A DNA stretch of 37,611 nucleotides from a virus: the IMG/VR virus record IMGVR_UViG_3300005289_000067, positions 1 through 37,611 of that record. One strand, 5' to 3'. The notes under the pieces were generated by a model. That model was not told where the DNA came from and searched no databases. It saw only the letters and a list, made by a program, of their open reading frames with translations. Made by a program: the position numbers and the translations under genes. Of the stretch, positions 1 to 6,246 are shown in pieces. Every line of letters begins with the position of its first letter. The first letter of the stretch is position 1.

Positions 1-37
1 TTAAAAAATAAATGTGAAGGAAATGAAGGATTTCACA

Positions 38-538
38 ATGCAAGAAATGACTTTAAGCCGAGATGCGCAGATAGCACTTTGGCAAATGGTAAATAAAACA
101 CCAAATTGCACAGCAAAGGAAATTGCCCAAGCAATAGGGGACTCACATAACTCTGTGTGTAATTACGGCAATCAGAATATGCCCGCATATTTGCCAAGTT
201 TGAAAAAACTTGAAGCAATGATTTATTTCACACAGAACCCAGCATTATTAAAGGTTTGGGCGCATGAATTGGGCTTTGCATTAGTTCCAGTTGGGTGCGA
301 CAGCTCTAAACATCATGAGTTATCAATCTTTGAAGCAATGATGCAGCACAACATTAAAAACGGAAAAGCGAACAGTGTTGTTTATGAGGCGTATGAAGAC
401 GGAATTATCACGCCGTTGGAATATGAAGAAATTCATCACCTGACACAAAACCTTATTGAACTTATCACAGCAGTTGATCAGGCAGCATTGAAGCAAATGA
501 AAAAATGTTCAGCAACGTTCGGAAATGAAAAAGCCTGA
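38..538 (+). CDS. CII-like phage transcriptional regulator
   Basis: The 166-residue protein resembles the phage regulatory CII family. It has an N-terminal helix-turn-helix region at about residues 8-45 (CTAKEIAQAIGDSHNSVCNY) followed by helical segments and an acidic, helical C-terminus. Proteins of this family bind DNA and activate establishment or early promoters. The in-frame frame opens earlier (GTG at 14, ATG at 23), but ATG 38 has AAGGA seven bases upstream, so I start there; ATG 47 is a weaker option. It is the first gene of the rightward early operon in this window. Its stop codon lies inside a 9-bp hairpin. Family assignment is from the HTH pattern and position, not a search. Confidence 0.6.
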   Translation: MQEMTLSRDAQIALWQMVNKTPNCTAKEIAQAIGDSHNSVCNYGNQNMPAYLPSLKKLEAMIYFTQNPALLKVWAHELGFALVPVGCDSSKHHELSIFEAMMQHNIKNGKANSVVYEAYEDGIITPLEYEEIHHLTQNLIELITAVDQAALKQMKKCSATFGNEKA

Positions 539-555
539 TCTCGTACATCAGGCTT
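531..555 (+). terminator. Hairpin overlapping the end of the CII-like gene
   Basis: AAGCCTGAT (531-539) and ATCAGGCTT (547-555) form a perfect 9-bp stem with a 7-base loop that includes the stop codon. The following sequence is AT-rich but lacks a clean T-run, so it may be an attenuator or RNA-stability element rather than a full terminator. Confidence 0.5.
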
Positions 556-587
556 AGTAATTCAATTACTTGCTAGAGGAATCGAAT

Positions 588-917
588 ATGCAAACTAATT
601 TATCAAATCAAACAGCTAAAGACAAACTTTTAGAACAGAAGTGTCAGCAAAGTTATCAGTCATGGCATGAGCCAGCTTTAAGAACTTTATCTGGTTTGCT
701 GGAAATTCGTAAGAAAAATCTAGCACGCCAAAATCGTGACGAAAAAAATGCTGCGTTAACACGTGAAGAATTTATGCAAGCCCTGATAGATCAACACGGC
801 AAACATGGTCTTTATCTCGGTCATGCTGGTCAAATCATCTCAAGTTTGTATCGGGCTAAAAGAATCCGTTACTTAGGTAGCACTTTCATTCAAATGAATG
901 AAGAGGGGGATAGATGA
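588..917 (+). CDS. Small early phage protein, unknown function
   Basis: A 109-residue soluble protein, mostly helical, with charged segments (EIRKKNLARQNRDEKNA around residues 40-58) and a winged-helix-like C-terminal half ending in RIRYLGSTFIQMNEEG. I chose ATG 588 because GAGGA lies seven bases upstream; a TTG at 570 in the same frame has no such signal. The gene ends in an ATGA overlap with the O-like gene, so the two are translationally coupled, which suggests a role in replication or its control. I do not recognise a family. Confidence 0.7.
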   Translation: MQTNLSNQTAKDKLLEQKCQQSYQSWHEPALRTLSGLLEIRKKNLARQNRDEKNAALTREEFMQALIDQHGKHGLYLGHAGQIISSLYRAKRIRYLGSTFIQMNEEGDR

Positions 918-1873
918 GCTTAGATGCAACAGTTTGGGCTTGGAAAACCCGTCAAAAACAAAAGGCGGGTGGTGCATTAAAGCCACTTAAAAAATTAGTC
1001 CTTCTTTCGCTAGCCGATCGAGCTGGTGAAACACATGAATGCTATCCAAGTATTGCTCGTTTAGTAGAAGACACAGAAATGGACCGTAAGACAGTTTTGA
1101 AAATTATTGACGAGCTAATTGAGGACGGATTTATTATCGATACTGGCAAACGAGAAGGTAGAACTAAGCAGGTAAAAGTATATCTTTTGATTGGAGTTAA
1201 AGGCCGTGAAACAGTGCCAACAACGGTACTCTTTGACTCGGGAAATGATGATTTAAACAGTCCCAACAATGGAACAGTTCCAACAACGGAACAGTTCCAA
1301 CAATTCCATGAAAGAGTCCCAACAATTCCGTTAAACAGTCCCAACGTTGGGACACGGAATCTTTCAAAGAATCTATCAGAAGAATCTAAAAATAAAAAAA
1401 CATGGTTGAGTTTGAAAAAACTTGGTGAAGAAATTCTTTTGGCAACTGATCAGGAAACTTACGAGCAGATAAAAAATGCGACTTGGTTCGATAGAGAATT
1501 ACGAGCATTTGAACTCTACAACGCCGAGAAGCATCTTTGTGATGAACTCATGAATTACCACTTTGCAGATTGGTTAATCAACGCATGTGGAAAATACAAA
1601 TCACGTGAGCAAGCTAAAAACTCAAACACTGGAACACAGGTTCGAGTCCCGCAGGGGGAATCAATCGTACTTAGTTCAAAACAGATTTATTCATTTGCTC
1701 AAAAACTTTCTGTTCTTCCTGAATTTGCTAGCAAGTATGCGGAAGGAAACGAGAGCTATGAACAACTTGCTGCACGTATCGCGGTAAAACTTACAGATCC
1801 TGAGCAACAACAAAAATTGATGCCTTATCTCATTCAAGTTGGTTTTCAACAGGGCAAAGGAGCGGCAGCATGA
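914..1873 (+). CDS. O-like replication initiator (HTH domain protein)
   Basis: The 319-residue protein starts with a winged helix-turn-helix at about residues 25-80 (LADRAGETHECYPSIARLVE, then DRKTVLKIIDELIEDGFI), as in the HTH_36-type replication proteins of phages. A low-complexity linker follows (residues ~98-150, rich in Thr, Pro, Asn, Gln), then a helical C-terminal region of about 150 residues. Lambda O and its analogues bind iterons located within their own gene and load the helicase at the origin. The linker DNA here contains six iteron-like repeats, annotated separately. It overlaps its neighbours by 4 bases on both sides. No helicase loader or helicase gene is recognisable nearby, so host DnaB recruitment may be direct. 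Initiator role is inferred from domain order and iterons. Confidence 0.65.
   Translation: MSLDATVWAWKTRQKQKAGGALKPLKKLVLLSLADRAGETHECYPSIARLVEDTEMDRKTVLKIIDELIEDGFIIDTGKREGRTKQVKVYLLIGVKGRETVPTTVLFDSGNDDLNSPNNGTVPTTEQFQQFHERVPTIPLNSPNVGTRNLSKNLSEESKNKKTWLSLKKLGEEILLATDQETYEQIKNATWFDRELRAFELYNAEKHLCDELMNYHFADWLINACGKYKSREQAKNSNTGTQVRVPQGESIVLSSKQIYSFAQKLSVLPEFASKYAEGNESYEQLAARIAVKLTDPEQQQKLMPYLIQVGFQQGKGAAA
1211..1353 (+). repeat. Iteron-like repeats in the O-like gene, possible phage origin
   Basis: Six related 19-base units begin at 1211, 1257, 1274, 1291, 1313 and 1335. The consensus is close to ACAGTYCCAACAAYGGAAC. The last five are spaced 17, 17, 22 and 22 bases apart. Most units are imperfect palindromes, and the last contains a perfect 16-bp palindrome, GTCCCAACGTTGGGAC (1338-1353). 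The spacing and the position inside an initiator-like gene match lambdoid origins. The alternative is simple expansion of a Thr/Pro/Gln linker. Confidence 0.55.
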
Positions 1874-1992
1874 ATAAATTCGAGATTTTAGGGTGGGGTT
1901 TACTCATTTCATTTTTTACAGCTGCTCTATGCGGTGCGGTGGTTTTGTGGTGTTTGGCTCGTAAAGAACATGATGAGGTGATGAATGTATAA
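1870..1992 (+). CDS. Small single-span membrane protein
   Basis: A 40-residue ORF starts at ATG 1870, overlapping the TGA of the O-like gene (ATGA), and overlaps the next gene's start at 1985. Its sequence is MNKFEILGWG, a hydrophobic stretch of about 20 residues (LLISFFTAALCGAVVLWCL), then ARKEHDEVMNV. This predicts one membrane span with a charged cytoplasmic tail. The tight coupling on both sides supports translation. Function is unknown; small membrane proteins in early phage operons can act in host takeover or exclusion. Confidence 0.55.
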   Translation: MNKFEILGWGLLISFFTAALCGAVVLWCLARKEHDEVMNV

Positions 1993-2326
1993 GCCACGGA
2001 AATTTGAAGAAGTATTCAACGAGGCCTATGAATATTGGGTAGATGATTCAGATCCTCTTGTGCATGAAGGTGCCAAAGGTTTAGCTGATCAAATATGGCA
2101 ATACCAGCAAGCGAAAGTGGAACAACTTAAAGGTCAACTCAAAAGTGCGGGTTATACAGATAATGGTGGGGAATTAATGAAGCCACCATTAGGAAAACCG
2201 CCTACTTTTATTATGTTGAATGAGCGCCCAATTTGTAAAAAACGTGCAAGAAAATTACGTAAAAGAGCGGGTGTAAGTGTTTATTGGTCCAAACACCTTA
2301 AATGCTTTGTATGGGTGAAGAACTAA
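1985..2326 (+). CDS. Early phage protein, unknown function
   Basis: A 113-residue protein with an acidic N-terminal half (FEEVFNEAYEYWVDDSDP) and a very basic C-terminal segment (CKKRARKLRKRAGVSVYWSK, about residues 84-103), suggesting nucleic acid contact. ATG 1985 follows GAGGTG at suitable spacing and overlaps the preceding small membrane gene. Its stop overlaps the next start (TAATG). No family recognised; the context is the replication/recombination part of the early operon. Confidence 0.65.
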   Translation: MYKPRKFEEVFNEAYEYWVDDSDPLVHEGAKGLADQIWQYQQAKVEQLKGQLKSAGYTDNGGELMKPPLGKPPTFIMLNERPICKKRARKLRKRAGVSVYWSKHLKCFVWVKN

Positions 2327-2727
2327 TGACCTCAATGAGCCTTGCCGATTACAAACGTCTTTATGCAAAACCACGAAACAAACCTAAGCGTCGTGCTTCA
2401 GTCAAAAAAGAACGAGTTGTAAGTGAAGGCGAGGCAACGCTTGTACAGCACTTAAAGTCACACAAGATTGGTTTTGAACAGGAATATAAATTCCATCCAA
2501 CTCGTAAATGGAGAGCAGATTTTTTAATTAAAGGTACAAAGATTTTGATAGAGGTGGAAGGCGGGATCTGGAGCGGTGGACGTCATACAACGGGCAAAGG
2601 TTACATCGGGGATATGGAGAAATATAACTCAGCATCAATGATGGGTTTTACAGTTTTACGGTTCAGTACAGAGCAAGTGAAAGCAGGCGTGGCGATCAAA
2701 CAAATTGAGCAATTGGTAGGTGAATAA
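2326..2727 (+). CDS. PD-(D/E)XK-like phage endonuclease
   Basis: The 133-residue protein has the order expected of a small restriction-fold nuclease: Glu36 in an early helix (SEGEATLVQHL), Asp65 in KWRADFLI, and the ILIEVEGG strand with Glu76/Glu78, followed by a conserved-looking GGRHTTGKGYIGDMEKYN. This resembles VRR-NUC/DUF559-type nucleases that process branched or damaged DNA; lambdoid phages often carry a Holliday-junction nuclease at this place (RusA, Rap). I start at ATG 2326, which overlaps the preceding stop; ATG 2335 is an alternative. It overlaps the Q-like gene by one base. Exact substrate cannot be read from sequence. Confidence 0.6.
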   Translation: MTSMSLADYKRLYAKPRNKPKRRASVKKERVVSEGEATLVQHLKSHKIGFEQEYKFHPTRKWRADFLIKGTKILIEVEGGIWSGGRHTTGKGYIGDMEKYNSASMMGFTVLRFSTEQVKAGVAIKQIEQLVGE

Positions 2728-3167
2728 TGAGTGCAGCTTTTAAAACACAACAAATGGATTGGTCTAAATACACTATTGATGGCTGGTTGGAGCAGTTTGG
2801 CGCTTGGTGCGAAACGGTTCGTATAAAAGGAGGTGATTTACCTGATGGACTTCATATTAATCAAATTTACTGGTTAATGCGTGAAGCAGACAGAGAGCTT
2901 CCAAAAGGTAAATCTTACATTCGATGTGAAATTAATGATTTTGAGGCAGATCAAATACAATCAATACTCAAGACGGTATTTAAATCTGAAAAATGTGATT
3001 ACACAACCAAGTTTGCGGTGATATGCCTTGTTAAGCATAAGGTTGAGAACCGATCATTAAGTGCAGTTGCGGCTATTACCAATCAATCCAAAAGCCAAGT
3101 GAATATCATGGTTAGTAGTGCTAGATTTTACCTTCTTGGTAAATATAACTTTCTAACAATGGTGTAA
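2727..3167 (+). CDS. Q-like late antitermination protein
   Basis: The 146-residue protein resembles the phage antitermination Q family (PF06530 type). It has an N-terminal WLEQFGAWCETVRI segment, a middle part with polar spacing (INDFEADQIQSILKTVFKSE), and a C-terminal helix-turn-helix-like part (NRSLSAVAAITNQSKSQVNIMVSSARFYLLG). Q proteins load onto RNA polymerase paused at the late promoter and let it read through terminators. It is the last core gene of the early operon, and 410 bases downstream there is an extended -10 promoter followed by an intrinsic terminator. The many terminators in the late region support the assignment. Confidence 0.65.
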   Translation: MSAAFKTQQMDWSKYTIDGWLEQFGAWCETVRIKGGDLPDGLHINQIYWLMREADRELPKGKSYIRCEINDFEADQIQSILKTVFKSEKCDYTTKFAVICLVKHKVENRSLSAVAAITNQSKSQVNIMVSSARFYLLGKYNFLTMV

Positions 3168-3169
3168 AA

Positions 3170-3544
3170 ATGAGTGAAATATGGAGCTTTGATTATAAAG
3201 ATGGTTGGCAAAGAGAAAATGATTTTATAGATCAGATTGTTGCTTTGCATAAGGAAGATGACATTAGCAAAGTACTGAAAATTCTTGAATATAATTCAAC
3301 ATCAGGTATTTATGCTATGAATGACAATATCTTAGGTGATCCTATAAAAATTTATGTTAACAGTCGTGATTCAGAAAATACTACATTGCCAAAATATTTA
3401 ATTGAGTTTAGTCCAATAGGCGATGAAGTTGAATATTTAGGTGCTCGGAATCTACCAAGTTTAATTGAACTTTTAAATAAATTAACTCCTTTAGTAACAG
3501 CTACTACTGTATGCGATTATATTAATGACAAGTATGCGAAATAA
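3170..3544 (+). CDS. Hypothetical accessory protein
   Basis: A 124-residue acidic, soluble protein with no motif I recognise. It starts two bases after the Q-like gene's stop, so it may share its transcript. Base composition is noticeably more AT-rich than the Q-like gene, and it lies exactly between Q and the late promoter, a common place for transferred accessory genes. Segments such as YLIEFSPIGDEVEYLGARNLPSLIELLNKL suggest a small alpha/beta fold. Function unknown. Confidence 0.6.
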   Translation: MSEIWSFDYKDGWQRENDFIDQIVALHKEDDISKVLKILEYNSTSGIYAMNDNILGDPIKIYVNSRDSENTTLPKYLIEFSPIGDEVEYLGARNLPSLIELLNKLTPLVTATTVCDYINDKYAK

Positions 3545-3579
3545 AGCCTTGATCGTTTAAACGCGATATGGCATATTCG

Positions 3580-3588
3580 TGTTATAGT
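3580..3588 (+). promoter_or_regulatory. Candidate late promoter (pR'-like), extended -10
   Basis: TGTTATAGT (3580-3588) matches an extended -10 element (TGnTATAnT-like). No strong -35 lies 16-18 bases upstream. It sits just after the Q-like operon and about 30 bases before an intrinsic terminator, as in lambda pR'-tR'. Confidence 0.45.
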
Positions 3589-3617
3589 GATCGAAGTGTA
3601 TGTAGTTCACTGGTATT

Positions 3618-3647
3618 AAAGCTCATCAAATGATGGGCTTTTATTTT
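3618..3647 (+). terminator. Intrinsic terminator (tR'-like) after the late promoter
   Basis: AAAGCTCATCA (3618-3628) pairs with TGATGGGCTTT (3631-3641), with one G-T pair, followed by TTATTTT. It would stop late transcription soon after the start unless RNA polymerase is modified by the Q-like protein. Confidence 0.75.
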
Positions 3648-3693
3648 ATAAGAATGAGTAAACTATCTTTAAATGAAAATCTCGAAAAAGTTA

Positions 3694-3722
3694 TTGCAAC
3701 AATATTTTAATCGTTAATAATA
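3694..3722 (+). promoter_or_regulatory. Possible promoter for the downstream membrane gene
   Basis: TTGCAA (3694-3699) is followed after 17 bases by the AT-rich hexamer AATAAT (3717-3722), just upstream of the membrane protein gene. The DNA is generally AT-rich, so the match is only suggestive. Confidence 0.3.
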
Positions 3723-3746
3723 AAATTTTCTTTGCTAAAAAACTGC

Positions 3747-4397
3747 ATGAGAATTTTATTTTCTTTAATTACATTTGTCTTATTCTCATTTGTTTCCTTT
3801 ATCCTTTTGAAGGATAAATACATTGAGCCAAACCACTTCGTTATTTTGATAATATTTTCTGCAATTGTATCCGCAATAATTGCATATTTTGATGAGGTTC
3901 AAGAGCTATCTATTGGAGGCAATATTGTTAAACTAAAAGAAGCAAAAAAGGAGTTACAGGTAACAATAGATCAATTAAAGTCAATTAAAGTGTCTACATA
4001 TCGGATGTTACTTTTGAAAAGTTTACAATCTTCTGGTGGTTTTGGAAGCAGCTATTTAGTGGATCGTAGAGCAGAATATTTTTTTTCACTTACTAATGAA
4101 ATTAAACAATCAGAGTGTTTTAATGATCTTAAGTCAGAAATAAAAGTTCAATTAACAAGGTTGTTAAATGATCAATTAAATAAATTCTATTCGATATTTT
4201 ATGACAAGCAATTCAATGATAACGATGAATTCCCTAAACCTACGGTTTTTTATATCGATTTGAAAAAAGAGATTATTGATAAAGTTCATAAAAATCAGAC
4301 ACCTGTTATACCTTTCGAACAAAAAAAAGAGGAAATTGTCTCAGCTATAGATAACTATGCAGCTTTGTATCTTTTATTAAAAGAAGTTGAACAGTAG
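3747..4397 (+). CDS. Membrane-anchored accessory protein, two N-terminal spans
   Basis: From ATG 3747 the protein has 216 residues. It has two hydrophobic segments at about residues 2-21 (RILFSLITFVLFSFVSFILL) and 31-49 (HFVILIIFSAIVSAIIAYF), then a helical, charged cytoplasmic domain of about 165 residues (KLKEAKKELQVTIDQLKSIK). The frame is open from TTG 3732, but neither start has a clear ribosome site. The gene is AT-rich, has a possible promoter of its own, and is followed by a strong terminator, the pattern of an independently expressed accessory gene. No family recognised. The architecture is shared with three other genes in this prophage, which suggests exclusion or defence, but this is inference. 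Confidence 0.65.
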   Translation: MRILFSLITFVLFSFVSFILLKDKYIEPNHFVILIIFSAIVSAIIAYFDEVQELSIGGNIVKLKEAKKELQVTIDQLKSIKVSTYRMLLLKSLQSSGGFGSSYLVDRRAEYFFSLTNEIKQSECFNDLKSEIKVQLTRLLNDQLNKFYSIFYDKQFNDNDEFPKPTVFYIDLKKEIIDKVHKNQTPVIPFEQKKEEIVSAIDNYAALYLLLKEVEQ

Positions 4398-4528
4398 GAT
4401 AATATTTATTTTTCTGCTTAATATGATGAATTTAATTAAATTTTTTCAATAATAATCTCTTTTAAGAGGATTTTAAAACTATTACCGTTACGATTCTATA
4501 AAAAAGTTGCCGAGCTTATTACGGCTCA

Positions 4529-4566
4529 AAAAGCCCCGCTAAATATTGATTATTGGCGGGGCTTTT
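4529..4566 (+). terminator. Intrinsic terminator
   Basis: AAAAGCCCCGC (4529-4539) and GCGGGGCTTTT (4556-4566) form a perfect 11-bp stem with a 16-base loop and a T-rich end. It ends the membrane accessory gene unit. The stretch 4398-4612 holds no gene that I can see. Confidence 0.8.
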
Positions 4567-4612
4567 AACTTTATATGTTAAGCTGCCATTCATAATTTTA
4601 TGGAAGCTTGCA

Positions 4613-4843
4613 ATGTATATTTGTATTGGCGGTGATTTGGACGGTGAAGTTGTAAATGACCGTGAAGGTACATATTTTGAAGCAAGTGAAATAGATTCAT
4701 CTAAAGAATCAACTTACAACCGCCAGAGTTATGTGGTGGGTGAAAACACATATAGATTTTGGCTGTGTGCAGAAGTATCGTATTTTGAAACCACAAAAAT
4801 CGCCAAAAAACATCTAGCAGAAAAATACACTTATCTTTCTTAA
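4613..4843 (+). CDS. Small phage protein, unknown function
   Basis: A 76-residue acidic protein (MYICIGGDLDGEVVNDREGT...) starting at ATG 4613, chosen because GGAAG lies six bases upstream; the frame extends to TTG 4553, but that part runs through the preceding terminator. It lies alone between two terminators, so it is a separate transcriptional unit or depends on antitermination. There are no membrane segments or recognisable motifs, and function is unknown. Confidence 0.6.
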   Translation: MYICIGGDLDGEVVNDREGTYFEASEIDSSKESTYNRQSYVVGENTYRFWLCAEVSYFETTKIAKKHLAEKYTYLS

Positions 4844-4863
4844 ACCAGAAATTAAACACTTAG

Positions 4864-4889
4864 AAGCCCGCCATTTGGTGGGCTTTTTC
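4864..4889 (+). terminator. Intrinsic terminator
   Basis: AAGCCCGCCA (4864-4873) pairs with TGGTGGGCTT (4876-4885), with one G-T pair and a short loop, followed by T's broken by a C. It sits directly upstream of the ribosome site for the next gene. Confidence 0.75.
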
Positions 4890-4903
4890 TTTTTGGAGTA
4901 TCT

Positions 4904-5095
4904 ATGACTGAATTTCAAAAAAACATAAATGAGATTAGACAGCTCCAAACTGAGCTAAACCACTTGGGAAGCTGTACTACCAAGGGCCTCACAGAACAAC
5001 AGATCGCTCAATTAGATGAGCGATTTTTTTTGACTATTGCAAAGCAAAATAAATTAATTACTCGGCTCAACAATAAGCCTGAGGGGTTTTTATGA
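4904..5095 (+). CDS. Small helical phage protein
   Basis: A 63-residue, mostly helical protein with a heptad-like N-terminus (NINEIRQLQTELNHLG). ATG 4904 follows TTTGGAG. It ends in an ATGA overlap with the metallopeptidase gene, so the pair is coupled. A perfect intrinsic terminator lies inside its reading frame at 5003-5031. Function unknown. Confidence 0.6.
   Translation: MTEFQKNINEIRQLQTELNHLGSCTTKGLTEQQIAQLDERFFLTIAKQNKLITRLNNKPEGFL
5003..5031 (+). terminator. Intrinsic terminator inside a coding sequence
   Basis: ATCGCTCA (5003-5010) and TGAGCGAT (5017-5024) form a perfect 8-bp stem with a 6-base loop followed by eight T's (5024-5031). It lies within the small helical protein gene, upstream of the metallopeptidase and all head genes. 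Confidence 0.7.
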
Positions 5096-5724
5096 AAAGG
5101 CCAGAACCGCCTGAACGCTTACTTAAATTAGATCCTATTTATGACAGTGTTGACTTTGAACCAGCACAAGAACTTGAGAATTGGATTTGGGATACATTCA
5201 TTGACTCAAACTCTCCATTGCATAATCCAGATCACGATCATTTAACTTATTTTGGTAGTAGATTCTTTAAAGTGTTATGGGCATCGACAGCTTTTATTAA
5301 AGCTGGCCAGATTGTGTTGGGGCAAACCGAGAGAGTTATGTTTCGTGCAGGGGGCTGGCAAAAGATGCGTCAAGAAAGACAAATGATTAATTGGTTTGGC
5401 TATATTCCTGAATACGTAATCACTATCGATGCTCAACATACTTCTGAATGTAGTGATATCGATTTTTGTGCACTCATTGAACATGAACTTTATCACATTG
5501 GGGTTAAGCGTACTGATGAGGGTGACATGATCCTTAGTCCTATTACTGGAATGCCAAAGCATTATTTGCGGGGCCATGACGTTGAAGAGTTTCATGGTGT
5601 AGTTGGCAGATACGGCCCAAATGAAGCCGTGCAACATATGGTGGATTTAGCAAATGCGGGTCCGACAATTTCAAAAGCAAAGATTGCTCATGCATGTGGT
5701 ACTTGTCTTCTGAAACTGGCTTAA
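5092..5724 (+). CDS. Putative phage metallopeptidase (HExxH)
   Basis: The 210-residue protein carries a zinc-protease motif, HELYH at residues 131-135, preceded by FCALIE, and a downstream RGHDVEEFHG (160-169) that offers the third metal ligand and acidic residues. This fits the putative phage metallopeptidase domain often encoded just upstream of the terminase in phages of gamma-proteobacteria. It has no signal peptide, so it acts in the cytoplasm. The substrate is unknown; a role in late gene control or head maturation is possible but unproven. It overlaps the previous gene by 4 bases. Confidence 0.75.
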   Translation: MKRPEPPERLLKLDPIYDSVDFEPAQELENWIWDTFIDSNSPLHNPDHDHLTYFGSRFFKVLWASTAFIKAGQIVLGQTERVMFRAGGWQKMRQERQMINWFGYIPEYVITIDAQHTSECSDIDFCALIEHELYHIGVKRTDEGDMILSPITGMPKHYLRGHDVEEFHGVVGRYGPNEAVQHMVDLANAGPTISKAKIAHACGTCLLKLA

Positions 5725-5769
5725 TTTTTTTGCCTGTTTACGTTGACGTACGTTGACAGGAAGAGGTTT

Positions 5770-6246
5770 ATGGCAGCACTTAGAAAAGAGGTAAAACTCT
5801 ATATAGTACGGTCACTTGCTGTATTTAACACACCTCAAGAGACAGTTGAGCTCGTCAACGAAGAATTTAAGGTCAAGATCTCACGCCAACAGTGCGAAAG
5901 ATATGACCCAACCAAGCGTGCCGGCAAAGATCTTAGTCAGGAATTAAAAGAAGAATTTGAGCACACACGAAATGAATTTTTAGAAAAGCCTTTAAACATT
6001 CCTATTGCTAATCTCGCGGTCAGATTACAGAGGCTTGAGAAACAATATTCAGTTCATGCAAAGAATCCTTTATTTTCGCTAAAAATTCTTGAGCAAGCTG
6101 CAAAGGACATGGGCGGTCAATTCACCAATAAAACCGAAGTAACCGGCGCTGGTGGTGGACCATTACAAAGCGAAAATATTACCTATGTGACTGCTACCGA
6201 TGAGCAGGTAAGGCAGGCGATAGATGAACTCGAGAACGAATATTGA
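5770..6246 (+). CDS. terS: Terminase small subunit (DUF2280-like)
   Basis: The 158-residue protein lies immediately upstream of the large terminase and overlaps it by 23 bases. The N-terminal half has a helix-turn-helix arrangement (NTPQETVELVNEEFKVKISRQQCERYDPTKRAG, about residues 19-51), the middle is a helical oligomerisation region (NLAVRLQRLEKQYSVHAKN), and the end is acidic. This matches DUF2280-type small terminases, which bind the packaging site. The frame opens at TTG 5743, but AGGAAG six bases before ATG 5770 marks the better start. The upstream DNA holds two ACGTTGAC repeats (5740-5747, 5750-5757). Confidence 0.75.
   Translation: MAALRKEVKLYIVRSLAVFNTPQETVELVNEEFKVKISRQQCERYDPTKRAGKDLSQELKEEFEHTRNEFLEKPLNIPIANLAVRLQRLEKQYSVHAKNPLFSLKILEQAAKDMGGQFTNKTEVTGAGGGPLQSENITYVTATDEQVRQAIDELENEY

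Noticed and set aside
1636-1665. tRNA T-loop-like sequence (GGTTCGAGTCCCGCAGG)
   Set aside because: The flanking stems do not pair as a T-arm, no cloverleaf is present, and the segment is coding in the O-like gene.
5740-5757. Two ACGTTGAC direct repeats as a cos or pac site
   Set aside because: They lie just before the small terminase gene, which is suggestive, but two 8-mers are not enough evidence and no staggered-cut symmetry is visible.
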